Source: Bordetella ansorpii
Lineage (GTDB): Bacteria > Pseudomonadota > Gammaproteobacteria > Burkholderiales > Burkholderiaceae_B
NCBI RefSeq assembly: GCF_900078705.1
Contig: NZ_FKIF01000010.1
Span: 558,001-622,000 of the forward strand
Reading direction: 5' to 3'
Length of the DNA stretch: 64,000 bases
In this document: positions 55,528 to 64,000 of the stretch, in pieces
Position numbering within the stretch: the stretch's first letter is position 1
Layout of the letters: every line of letters starts with the position of its first letter
Made by a program: the position numbers and the translations under genes
The notes under the pieces: model-generated
Database searches by the model: none
Told to the model about the DNA's origin: nothing
The model's input: only the letters and a program-made list of their open reading frames with translations

Positions 55528-58500
55528 ATGATCCGGATGGATACGGCGGCCCGCATCGGCCGCCTCAACTTTCGGCGGGAAAGGCACATGGGCAGCATGG
55601 TCGGGCGTGACGCGAAGCATCAATCCGGATTGAAGGGAGGCGGCGCCTTGCGCCTGGCTCCGGTGGCGCTGGCCCTGGCGGCTGCCGCGGGCGGCTTCAT
55701 CGGCCATGGCGATGCGCAGGCGCAGGCCTGGTTCGCGGCGTCGGGGTCCAGCAAGGGCGCGGGGTTCAGCACCGATGCGCGGGCGCGGGCGCAGTCGGCC
55801 GGTGTCGGCGTGGGCAACGGCACGGCGGCCCAGCAGGCGGCCGCGCGGCAGAAGCTGGATCGTTCGATCGGCAATTTGAACGTGGCGGCGCAGGCGATTG
55901 CCGCGCAGCAGGCCGCGCAAGCGGCTGCTCGGGACGCGGCGGTGGCGACGGGCGGCGGCATTCCCGATGGCCTGATCGACGGCGGCTTGAAGGTCGACAG
56001 CAACGCGCTGACCGCGGGTTGGCGCAACGCGCAGGCCCCGGTGAAAAGCGTGGCCAACGGCAAGACCACGGTGACGGTGCAACAGACGGGCGACCGCGCC
56101 ATCCTGAACTGGGAAACCTTCAACGTCGGCCGCAACACCACGGTGGATTTCCGCCAGCAGGCGGATTGGGCCGTGCTGAACCGTGTCAACGACCCGCAGG
56201 CGCGGCCCTCGCAGATCGAAGGCACGATCCGGGGCGACGGCACGGTCATGGTGGTCAACCGCAACGGCATCGTGTTCGGCGGCGGCGCGCAGGTGGACGT
56301 GCGCAACCTGGTGGCGGCGGCGGCGAAGATCGGCGACCAGCAGTTCATCGATCGTGGCATCTATGGGACGGACAGCACCGTGGCCACGTTCACCGAGGCG
56401 CTGGGCAAGATCGAAGTGCATCAAGGTGCGCAGATTCGCACCACGGTGCCGGCTACGGTGACGCAAGGCGGCGGTTACACGCTGCTGCTGGGCAAGGACG
56501 TGGAGCAGGCCGGCACGATCCATGCGCCGCGCGGGCAGGCCTTGCTGGCGGCCGGCGACAGCTTCGTGATCCGCCGAGGGCAAGGCTCCGAAGGGAACCT
56601 CGCCTCGACCACGCGCGGCAGCGAAGTGCTGGTGTCCGGTGGGGGCACGGTACGCAACACGGGTCTCATCCAGTCGCCGTTGGGCGACGTGACGCTGGCC
56701 GCCAATCAGGTCGAACAGGCTGGCGTGCTGGCGACCACGACGTCGGTGGACGCGCGCGGCACGATCCACCTGACGGCCACGGGCGCCGATAGCGCGGTGA
56801 CGCTGCGCGAAGGCGCGGTCAACGCCATCCTGCTGGACGCCAGCACGTCCACGGCGCTGGATGGCCAGCGCGACAGCCTGCTGGCGCCGTCTCAGGTCTC
56901 CAGCGCCGACATCCAGGCGGCGGACCGTTATCGCCGCGATCTCTCCTTGGTACAGATCGACAGCGCCGGCTCGGTGGATTTCCAGACGGGCACGCTGACG
57001 CTGGCCACGGGCGGCCAGGTGGCCGCGCGCGCCGGCACGCGCACGCTGGTGCGCGACGGCGCGCAGATCGACGTGTCCGGTGCGATCGGCGTGCCGGTGT
57101 CGATGGAGTCGAACAACCTCAAGATCAACATCCAGGGCAACGAGCAGCGCGACGCGCCGGGCAACCGCGACAGCGGCAAGCTGGCCAACAGCGATGCATG
57201 GGTGGACATCCGGGATCTGGTCTACGTGCCGGCTGGCACGGGCGGCTACGACAGTGCGCGCTGGTACACGAAAGGCGGCCTGCTGGAGGTCGGCGGCTAC
57301 CTGAGCAACCGTTCGGTGCCGGCCAGCCACTGGCTGGCACAGGGCGGCCTCGTGCGCTTCGACGGCGGCGAGGTGGTGACGCAGGCGGGTTCGCTCATCA
57401 ACCTGTCGGGCGGCACGCTGGACGTGCAGTCCGGCCGTATCAACATGACGTGGCTGCGCGGCGAGGACGGCCGCTTGTACACGGCCGACCGCGCGCCGGG
57501 CGACCTGCTGTACAAGGGCGTCTATCGCGGCTACGAGGCCGTGTCGGCGCGCTGGGGCGAGGATGCCACGCGCTACTACTACAACCCGCTGATCGCGCCG
57601 ACCTCGCGTTTCGAGCCGGGCTATACGGTGGGCCGCGATGCGGGCACGCTTGTGGTGTCCACGGCCAGTGCGGTGCTGGAAGGCAGGCTGGTGGGCGAGA
57701 CGTTCCAGGGCGCGCGGCAGACGGAAGCGCCGCTGCCCGAGGCCGAGGGCTACGGGCAATCGCACGGCGCGCAGTCGCGCCCCGGGCAGCTCGTGGTGGG
57801 CGACTGGCGCTATTACTACGACGCTCGCAATCGCACCCTCGTCCCCACGCTGGGCGCGACCAGCCAGAACATCGGTCGGATCGTCGTCGAGCAGGATGTC
57901 GCTTCGATCGCACAGGAATTGGATCTGTCTGCCGCATTGCCCGACAACCGCAAAGGCGTGCTGCGCCTGGACACCGCGCTGCTGGATCAATCGCCGCTGG
58001 GCGCCATCCGGCTGGCGGCACGCGAGCACATCGCCATCGACGCCACGTTGAACACGGCGGCCGGCGGCAGCATCACGCTGTATGCCCCGCAGGTGGACAT
58101 CCGTGCCGACGTGGTCAGCCGTGGCGGCAGCATCCAGGCCGGCAATGTGCTGAACCAGCCCAATGGCCAGCGTATCGAGAACGTGGGGCTGGCGCCGCAG
58201 GCAGGCCAGGCGACGCGCCTGGACGTGGCCGAAGGCGTACGCCTGGACGCCAGCGGCCTGTGGAGCGACGGCCTGGACGGCGCGCAGGCCCTGGCGGCCA
58301 GCGTGCACCGCCACGGCGGCAGCGTGTCGCTGCAGGGCACCGGCGATGTCGGCAGCGCCGAAGGCAGTGTGATCGATGTGTCGGCGGGTGGCGTCCTGCT
58401 GCCGGATGGCAGGCTGCTGGGCGGGCGCGGTGGCAGCGTCACGCTGGCCGCCAACGTGCTCAGCGACAAGACCCTGCCCGTGGGCGGACGGCTGGCCTTC

Positions 58501-61500
58501 GACGGCCAGGTGCAAGGCTTCGGCATCGCCGGTGGCGGCACGCTGTCGGTGGCCAGCGCTGGCGTCATCGTGCTGGGCGGCCAGCGGCAGGCCGCGCAGG
58601 GTGCCGATGCGCTGTGGCTGGACGCTGGCCTGTTCCAGGCCGGCTTCGCCCAATACACCGTGAACGGCCACGGCGGCGTGACGGTGGCCGAGGACGCGGC
58701 CATCGACGTGGCCATGCCGGTCTATCGCAAGACCTCAGGCCAGACGCCCGCGCCGGGCGCGGCGCGCGACGCGGCGCTGTCGCTATGGACACCGCCGCTC
58801 TACGACGAGGATCCCGCGAAGGCGGTGCTCACGCAACGCCAGGGCGCCAGCCTGACGCTGCGCTCGGAGCGCAACGGTCAGGGCGGCGCCATCGAGGTGA
58901 GCGAGGGCGCGCGGGTCGCCGTGGATCCTGGGCAGTCGATCACGTTGCGCGGCGCGGACCAGATGACCGTGCTGGGCAGCCTGGTGGCGCCGGGCGGCCG
59001 GATCTCGATCGACGACGTGCGCCCCGACATTGCGGCGTTCGACGGCGTGGCCAATGCGAAATCGGTCTGGATCGGCGAGCACGCCGTGCTGGACGTGGCC
59101 GGACGCAGCCATGTGGCGATGGATCGCCTGGGCCGGCGCTATGGCATCGTGCAGGACGGCGGCAGCATCGAGATCGGCGGTACGCTGAACTGGGAGACCG
59201 GATCGCTGATCGCGCATGGCGGACGCTACATGGACCGTCACCTGATCCTGCGCCCCGGCGCCTTGCTGGACGCCTCCGGCACGCAGGCGGTGCTGGACCT
59301 GCCGGGTCGGGGCGCCACGACCGTGGCCTCCCAGGGCGGCAACATCATCCTGGCGTCGGCCAACAGCCTGTATCTCGATGGCCGGTTGCGGGCGGCCGCG
59401 GGCGGCGCGCAAGCGGCGGGCGGCCTGCTGGGCGTGGCGCTGGGCGGCGCGTTCTACTTCAAGAACTCGGTGAGCCCCGAGGTGCTGCCGCCCCGTTCGC
59501 TGATGCTGTCCCAAGTGCAGGGCGACAGCGTGCTGGGCGAAGGGGTGCGCGCGGGCGACAGCGATCCGGCGCTGGCCTATGGCACCGCTGCGCTGGGCGT
59601 GGACCGCATCCAGGCAGGCGGCTTCGGCAGCCTTTCGCTGTTCGCCACGACCCTGATCCAGGGCGACGTGGATCTCTCCCTGCCGCAGAGCCTGCGCCTG
59701 GTCGGCGTGCCGTCCGTGCACGATGACGCGCCGGCCGGCACCTCGCTGCGCCTGGCCGCGCCGCACCTGTTCCTGGACGCGGCGGGCTTCCAGATCGTGG
59801 AGGGCGGCGATTCGTACACCTATCCGAGCGAGGCGATCCCTGGCCTGACCACGGGCTGGCTCAAGCGCGGCCACCAGGCCCGCCTGGACGCGGACCTGAT
59901 CGACCTGCGCGGCGCGTTGAACTTCAACCACTACGACGACGTGCTGATCGCCAGTCGGGGCGATATCCGGCTGCACAGGAACATTCCCGTCTCGACGGGG
60001 GATGGCACGCTGTTGTCCGCGCCGAATACCCTGACCGTCGTGGCCGCGCAGCTCTACCCGGTGACCGGCGCGGCGGGCGGGATCACCGTGGGTTATGGGT
60101 TCCGTCTGGACAACGTGCGCAATCCGGATGCGGTGCTCACCCTGCGCCGCGCCGATGGCACCTTGCCCGACCAGCCGTACTCGGCATTCGGCGTGCTTTC
60201 CATCAAGGCGCCCACCATCGAGCAGGGGGGCGTGCTGCGCGCGCCGCTGGGTCAGATCACCGTCAGCGGCACCGACATCGGTCCGTCGAAGGTCAGCTTC
60301 CTGCCGGGCAGCGTGACCTCCGTCAGCGCGGTGGGCCTGGACATGCCCTATGGGGGTACCGCCGACGGCATCAACTATCGCTATGCCGGCGCCGCGATCG
60401 ACCCCACGCCGGCGGGCGGGCGAGCCAGTGATGACCGAATCTCTCGCCGGGTGGCGATCGACGGCGTCGAGATCGCGGTGGAGCCAGGCGCGGTCCTGGA
60501 TCTCTCGGGTGGGGGAGAGCTGCGCGGCGCGGCCTTCGTCAGCGGCCGCGGCGGCTCCATCGACATCCTCGCGCATGCAATGGCCGACAGCAATCCGGCC
60601 ATGGGATTCGCATCCTCCGGTAACGGCGTCTATGCCATCGTGCCGTCCTTCCAAGGTGCGTATGCGCCGGTGGTGGCGGAGTCCGGCGCGGGCTTGCCGG
60701 CCGTGGGCCGCCAGGTGACGATCGAGCACGCGCTGCCCGGCCTGGCGGCCGGCACCTACACGCTGCTGCCGTCTTCCTATGCGCTGTTGCCCGGCGCCTT
60801 CCGCGTCGAGATCGGCGCGGCCGCGCCCCATGCTTCCGCCGTCACCGCGCGCACGCGGGGCGGCTCGCTGGCCACCCAGGGCTTCCTGGGCACGGCCCAT
60901 ACGGGCCAACGCAACGCGCTGGCCAACACGCTGCTGGTCACGCCGGCCGCCGTGGTGCGGCGTCATGCGCAGTACAACGAGACCTCGTACGCGCAGTTCC
61001 TGCTGGCCGATGCGGCGCGTCGCGGCATTCCGCGCGCCATGTTGCCGGCGGACGCTGCCACGCTGACGCTGACGCTGGGCGCCGGCGCGGGCATGAACGG
61101 CAGACAGGCCTTGCGTGTGGACGGCGAGGCCCGCTTCGCGCCCGCGGCGGGCAGCGCCGGCTATGGCGGCACGCTGACGGTCAGCGGCGCCGCCGAGGGT
61201 ATCGAAGTGCTCGCGCCTGGACAGTCGCCCATCCTGGGCGAGCGCGCCGCCGCGGTGTCCGCCAGCGCGCTCAATGCCCTGGCGCCGGTCCGGATGGTCG
61301 TGGGCGGGGCCCTGTATGGGACCTACGGCTCGGGGCGCCAGGGATTGGGCAGCGGCAGCGATGGCGGCAACGTGATCGTGCGCAACGGCGTCACGCTGCA
61401 GGCCGCCGAGATCGTGCTGGCCAGCGGCGCGGCAGGGCGCATCGTCGTCGAGCCGGGCGCCACGCTGAGCACCCTGCGCCAGGGCGCCATGCCGATGGAT

Positions 61501-64000
61501 GCCCGCAACGGCTTGCTGATCGAGACGCAGGGCACGGGCGCGCTGGTCGTCTCCAACGGCGATGTCACGTTGCTGCCGCCCTCGTTCGAGAATGCCACGC
61601 GCATCGAGCTGGGCGCCTGCCTGTCGCAGTGCGAGGGCATGGCGCGCATCGTGTCCGAGGGCTCGATCGCCGTGGCCACCAACGGCGTGTTCTCGATGGG
61701 CGAGGCCGTCGAATACGGCACGCGCAACCTGATGCTGAGCGTGTCTTCGCTGAACCTGGGATCGACCCAGTCGCTGGCGGCTGCCCAGGCGGCGGGCGTG
61801 CTGCCGCCTGGCATGGCGATGAGCCAGGACGTGCTGGACCGCCTGCTGCGCGGCAATACGGCGCTGGGCACGCCCGCGCTGGAAAGCCTGATCCTCACGG
61901 CGGGCGAGTCCGTGAACGTGTTCGGGTCCATGTTGCTCGACACACGCGTCGCCAATGGCGCGTCGTCCCTGCAGCGCCTGGTGCTGGGCGCGCCGGCCAT
62001 CCATGGCTATGGCGCGGCGGACGACACGGCGACGATCCGCGCCAATGAACTGGTGTGGGCCGGATCGCTGACGGCCGATCCGGCGACCGGCATCCCCGGC
62101 TACGACACACCCGCCGCGCCTGGCGGCGCGGTGCTGGACCGCCTGGGCGACGGCACGCTGGCGATCTCCGCCGACGTCATCCGTTTCGACGCGGCGCCGT
62201 ACCGCACGGCGACCTCGCTGGTGCCGGCCAACCGTCTGGTGCTGGGCTTCTCGGCCTTGACGCTGGATGCCGCCACGCGGATCACGGCCCAGGACACGGG
62301 CAGCCTGGCCGTGCACCATGCGGTAGATGGCTACGAGGCCGGCCGAGGCTGGCAGTACCGCGGCGGCGACATCGTCGTGCGTACGCCCTTGCTGACCGCC
62401 GAGGCGGGCGCCGTGCTGGATGTGCGCGCCAGCGGCGCGCTGACGGTGCGGGGCACGGGCGCCGCGCCCGGCACGAGCAATGCCCTGGGCGGTTCGCTGA
62501 GCCTGGCGGCGCGGCGCATCTCGCTGGACACCACCGTGGCGCTGCCCTCGGGCAAGCTGACGCTGGACGCGCAGCAGGACATCGTGCTGGGCGACGCGGC
62601 CCATCTCGATCTGGCGGGCCGCGAGATCGTCATGCACGACGTCAAGCAATACAGTTGGGGCGGCGATCTGGTGATGAAGAGCGCCGAGGGCGACATCACG
62701 CAGGCCGCCGGCTCGGTGATCGACTTGTCCGCGCGCTACAACCGCGGCGGCCGTTTGCAGGCGAGCGCGCTGGGGGCATCGGCGGGCTACCTCGACCTGG
62801 CCGGCGCCGTGCTGGGCAGCGCCAGCGGCCTGTACGACGCGGGCGGCACCTATGTGCCCTACGACGCCGCCGAGATCACGTTGCGTGCGCAGACCCTGGC
62901 CGACTTCCAGGGTCTGAACACCCGCTTGAACGACGGCGGCGCGTTCGGCGCGCGGCGCTTCCAGGTCAAGCAGGGCGACCTGACGGTGGGCGACGAGGTG
63001 CGCGCGCGCCACGTCGAGATCGTGGCCGACGGCGGCAGTCTCACCGTGAACGGCCGCATCGACGCCAGCGGCGTGCAGGTGGGCAGCATCTACCTGGCCG
63101 CGCAACGCGACCTGACGATCAACGGCCAGCTGGACGCGCACGGCACGCACCTGCGCCGCGACAGCTACGGCAAGATCATCGACAGCCCGAACCGCGCCAT
63201 CATCGACCTGACCTCGCGCCAGGGCACCCTGGCGCTGGGCGCGGGCGCGTCTTTCGACCTGCGGGCAGGCACCGCGCAGCCCGAGCGGCACGACGGCGTG
63301 ATGCGCGGCACGCTGGACCTGAACGTGCTTCGCACGGGCGGCAACGATGCGCGCGGCGCGCTGGCCGGATCGGGCGACGGCGCCAACGGCGTGGCGCTGA
63401 ATGTGGCGGGTACGCCCGTCATCCAGGGCGCCGGCCTCGTGGCGGTCAACGCCTTCCGCCGCTATACCGATGCGCCGCTGGCGGCTGAGCTCGACATCAA
63501 CCACAAGCGGCCGCAACTGATCTCGCAGGGCTACTTCGGCAACGAGGAACAGGGCATCCACAAGGAGAACCTGGATTTCATGCAATTGGCCAGCGGCAAC
63601 GCGGCGCTGGGCGATACGCTGTCCCGCCTGGGCGCGCGGCTGCGTCCCGGCGTGGAGATCGCCAGCGCCACGGCGGACGGCGATCTCACGGTGGTGGGCG
63701 ACCTGGACCTGTCGGGTTACCGCTACGGACCGCATGCCGATATCTCGCGACGCGGCTTCGGCGAGCCCGGCGTGCTGGTGCTGCGCGCCGGCGGCAACCT
63801 GAACATCCATGGCAGCATCAACGACGGTTTCGCGCCGCCGCCCGACACGCCGGACGACAAGGAGGGCTGGCTGCTCGTCGAAGGCCGCTACAACCCGACG
63901 ACCGGGCAGACCCCGTTCGGCGGCGACCTCGTCATCCCGGTGGACAGTGTCACCCTGGACACGGGCACGGTCTTCCCTGCGGGCCGCGCGCTGAACTACG
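55528..64000 (+). CDS. Giant two-partner-secretion exoprotein (filamentous-haemagglutinin type), N-terminal 2,824 residues
   Basis: Open from ATG 55528 to the window end; every part I checked is in one frame. An alternative start is ATG 55588 (GGGAAAGGCAC upstream). A long signal sequence (LAPVALALAAAAGGFIGHGDAQA, near residues 45-67) leads to an Ala/Gln-rich spacer (about 70-150), then the haemagglutination-activity TPS domain: AILNWETFNVGRNTTVDFRQ (from residue 192), VLNRVNDPQARPSQIEGTI and VVNRNGIVFGGGAQVDV (244 on). From about residue 260 onward it is a repetitive beta-helix (GGSITLYAPQVDI, GGNIILASANSLYLDGRL, VAVNAF). A Cys pair (ACLSQCEG) lies near residue 2030. It would be exported and attached to the surface, with a TpsB transporter expected downstream. 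The family resembles PdtA of P. aeruginosa in architecture. Confidence 0.88.
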   Translation, partial: MIRMDTAARIGRLNFRRERHMGSMVGRDAKHQSGLKGGGALRLAPVALALAAAAGGFIGHGDAQAQAWFAASGSSKGAGFSTDARARAQSAGVGVGNGTAAQQAAARQKLDRSIGNLNVAAQAIAAQQAAQAAARDAAVATGGGIPDGLIDGGLKVDSNALTAGWRNAQAPVKSVANGKTTVTVQQTGDRAILNWETFNVGRNTTVDFRQQADWAVLNRVNDPQARPSQIEGTIRGDGTVMVVNRNGIVFGGGAQVDVRNLVAAAAKIGDQQFIDRGIYGTDSTVATFTEALGKIEVHQGAQIRTTVPATVTQGGGYTLLLGKDVEQAGTIHAPRGQALLAAGDSFVIRRGQGSEGNLASTTRGSEVLVSGGGTVRNTGLIQSPLGDVTLAANQVEQAGVLATTTSVDARGTIHLTATGADSAVTLREGAVNAILLDASTSTALDGQRDSLLAPSQVSSADIQAADRYRRDLSLVQIDSAGSVDFQTGTLTLATGGQVAARAGTRTLVRDGAQIDVSGAIGVPVSMESNNLKINIQGNEQRDAPGNRDSGKLANSDAWVDIRDLVYVPAGTGGYDSARWYTKGGLLEVGGYLSNRSVPASHWLAQGGLVRFDGGEVVTQAGSLINLSGGTLDVQSGRINMTWLRGEDGRLYTADRAPGDLLYKGVYRGYEAVSARWGEDATRYYYNPLIAPTSRFEPGYTVGRDAGTLVVSTASAVLEGRLVGETFQGARQTEAPLPEAEGYGQSHGAQSRPGQLVVGDWRYYYDARNRTLVPTLGATSQNIGRIVVEQDVASIAQELDLSAALPDNRKGVLRLDTALLDQSPLGAIRLAAREHIAIDATLNTAAGGSITLYAPQVDIRADVVSRGGSIQAGNVLNQPNGQRIENVGLAPQAGQATRLDVAEGVRLDASGLWSDGLDGAQALAASVHRHGGSVSLQGTGDVGSAEGSVIDVSAGGVLLPDGRLLGGRGGSVTLAANVLSDKTLPVGGRLAFDGQVQGFGIAGGGTLSVASAGVIVLGGQRQAAQGADALWLDAGLFQAGFAQYTVNGHGGVTVAEDAAIDVAMPVYRKTSGQTPAPGAARDAALSLWTPPLYDEDPAKAVLTQRQGASLTLRSERNGQGGAIEVSEGARVAVDPGQSITLRGADQMTVLGSLVAPGGRISIDDVRPDIAAFDGVANAKSVWIGEHAVLDVAGRSHVAMDRLGRRYGIVQDGGSIEIGGTLNWETGSLIAHGGRYMDRHLILRPGALLDASGTQAVLDLPGRGATTVASQGGNIILASANSLYLDGRLRAAAGGAQAAGGLLGVALGGAFYFKNSVSPEVLPPRSLMLSQVQGDSVLGEGVRAGDSDPALAYGTAALGVDRIQAGGFGSLSLFATTLIQGDVDLSLPQSLRLVGVPSVHDDAPAGTSLRLAAPHLFLDAAGFQIVEGGDSYTYPSEAIPGLTTGWLKRGHQARLDADLIDLRGALNFNHYDDVLIASRGDIRLHRNIPVSTGDGTLLSAPNTLTVVAAQLYPVTGAAGGITVGYGFRLDNVRNPDAVLTLRRADGTLPDQPYSAFGVLSIKAPTIEQGGVLRAPLGQITVSGTDIGPSKVSFLPGSVTSVSAVGLDMPYGGTADGINYRYAGAAIDPTPAGGRASDDRISRRVAIDGVEIAVEPGAVLDLSGGGELRGAAFVSGRGGSIDILAHAMADSNPAMGFASSGNGVYAIVPSFQGAYAPVVAESGAGLPAVGRQVTIEHALPGLAAGTYTLLPSSYALLPGAFRVEIGAAAPHASAVTARTRGGSLATQGFLGTAHTGQRNALANTLLVTPAAVVRRHAQYNETSYAQFLLADAARRGIPRAMLPADAATLTLTLGAGAGMNGRQALRVDGEARFAPAAGSAGYGGTLTVSGAAEGIEVLAPGQSPILGERAAAVSASALNALAPVRMVVGGALYGTYGSGRQGLGSGSDGGNVIVRNGVTLQAAEIVLASGAAGRIVVEPGATLSTLRQGAMPMDARNGLLIETQGTGALVVSNGDVTLLPPSFENATRIELGACLSQCEGMARIVSEGSIAVATNGVFSMGEAVEYGTRNLMLSVSSLNLGSTQSLAAAQAAGVLPPGMAMSQDVLDRLLRGNTALGTPALESLILTAGESVNVFGSMLLDTRVANGASSLQRLVLGAPAIHGYGAADDTATIRANELVWAGSLTADPATGIPGYDTPAAPGGAVLDRLGDGTLAISADVIRFDAAPYRTATSLVPANRLVLGFSALTLDAATRITAQDTGSLAVHHAVDGYEAGRGWQYRGGDIVVRTPLLTAEAGAVLDVRASGALTVRGTGAAPGTSNALGGSLSLAARRISLDTTVALPSGKLTLDAQQDIVLGDAAHLDLAGREIVMHDVKQYSWGGDLVMKSAEGDITQAAGSVIDLSARYNRGGRLQASALGASAGYLDLAGAVLGSASGLYDAGGTYVPYDAAEITLRAQTLADFQGLNTRLNDGGAFGARRFQVKQGDLTVGDEVRARHVEIVADGGSLTVNGRIDASGVQVGSIYLAAQRDLTINGQLDAHGTHLRRDSYGKIIDSPNRAIIDLTSRQGTLALGAGASFDLRAGTAQPERHDGVMRGTLDLNVLRTGGNDARGALAGSGDGANGVALNVAGTPVIQGAGLVAVNAFRRYTDAPLAAELDINHKRPQLISQGYFGNEEQGIHKENLDFMQLASGNAALGDTLSRLGARLRPGVEIASATADGDLTVVGDLDLSGYRYGPHADISRRGFGEPGVLVLRAGGNLNIHGSINDGFAPPPDTPDDKEGWLLVEGRYNPTTGQTPFGGDLVIPVDSVTLDTGTVFPAGRALNY

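Noticed and set aside
58783-63810. A 5-kb open frame on the minus strand opposite the exoprotein gene
   Set aside because: G+C-rich repetitive coding sequence often leaves the opposite strand open. The minus frame shows a His/Arg/Ala-rich composition without domains, while the plus frame shows the TPS family. No ribosome site or promoter supports it.

Overview
The window is 64 kb of G+C-rich, gene-dense bacterial chromosome. Gene content (glnA-ntrB-ntrC, gmk-rpoZ-spoT, yicC/rph, rdgB-hemW, DUF2844-DUF3443, TRAP and amino-acid ABC transport, many LysR regulators) points to a betaproteobacterium of the Alcaligenaceae, Bordetella/Achromobacter-like. This is inferred from protein content and gene order; no rRNA or tRNA gene was seen.

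Layout. 0-10.5 kb is metabolic and transport: a truncated TRAP binding protein, a small conserved protein, LysR and MarR-type regulators, a fused 5-oxoprolinase/hydantoinase, a C45 acyltransferase-like hydrolase and a glnHPQ-type ABC operon. 10.6-12.3 kb is a lower-G+C accessory patch with a two-gene unit (Ala/Lys-rich protein plus TIR/deoxyribosyltransferase-like protein) and an orphan protein. 12.3-14 kb is an M50 protease plus DUF2167 pair. 14-17.3 kb is gmk-rpoZ-spoT. 17.4-34.1 kb holds an SDR enzyme, an NlpC/P60 hydrolase, a probably zinc-linked TonB receptor, AMP nucleosidase, malic enzyme, a decayed oxidoreductase gene, a MoxR/DUF58/VWA cluster with an HtrA-like protease, and a chemoreceptor. 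34.4-36.2 kb is yicC and rph (divergent). 36.3-45.7 kb holds DUF3443/DUF2844, an MmgE/PrpD-acyl-CoA dehydrogenase pair with its LysR gene, a second chemoreceptor and an EAL-CBS-GGDEF protein. 45.8-52.1 kb is rdgB-hemW and glnA-ntrB-ntrC.

The most interesting region is 52.9-64 kb. A small secreted protein with an STN signalling domain and a TonB-C-like end, an ECF sigma factor and a FecR-type anti-sigma regulator lead into a giant two-partner-secretion exoprotein that runs off the window. The architecture matches the Vre/PUMA3 cell-surface signalling system of Pseudomonas aeruginosa. A Pho-box-like sequence precedes the STN gene, and two near-identical bipartite elements precede the fecR-like gene and the exoprotein gene. 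These look like promoters of the encoded sigma factor. Together they suggest a phosphate-triggered, self-amplifying circuit for a large surface adhesin.

Nitrogen control is also readable: glnA has a consensus sigma-54 promoter with NtrC-type palindromes upstream, and two tandem perfect hairpins lie between glnA and ntrB. The gmk-rpoZ-spoT, yicC, rph and rdgB-hemW genes keep the order and orientation of one conserved block, but two long stretches of unrelated genes separate them.
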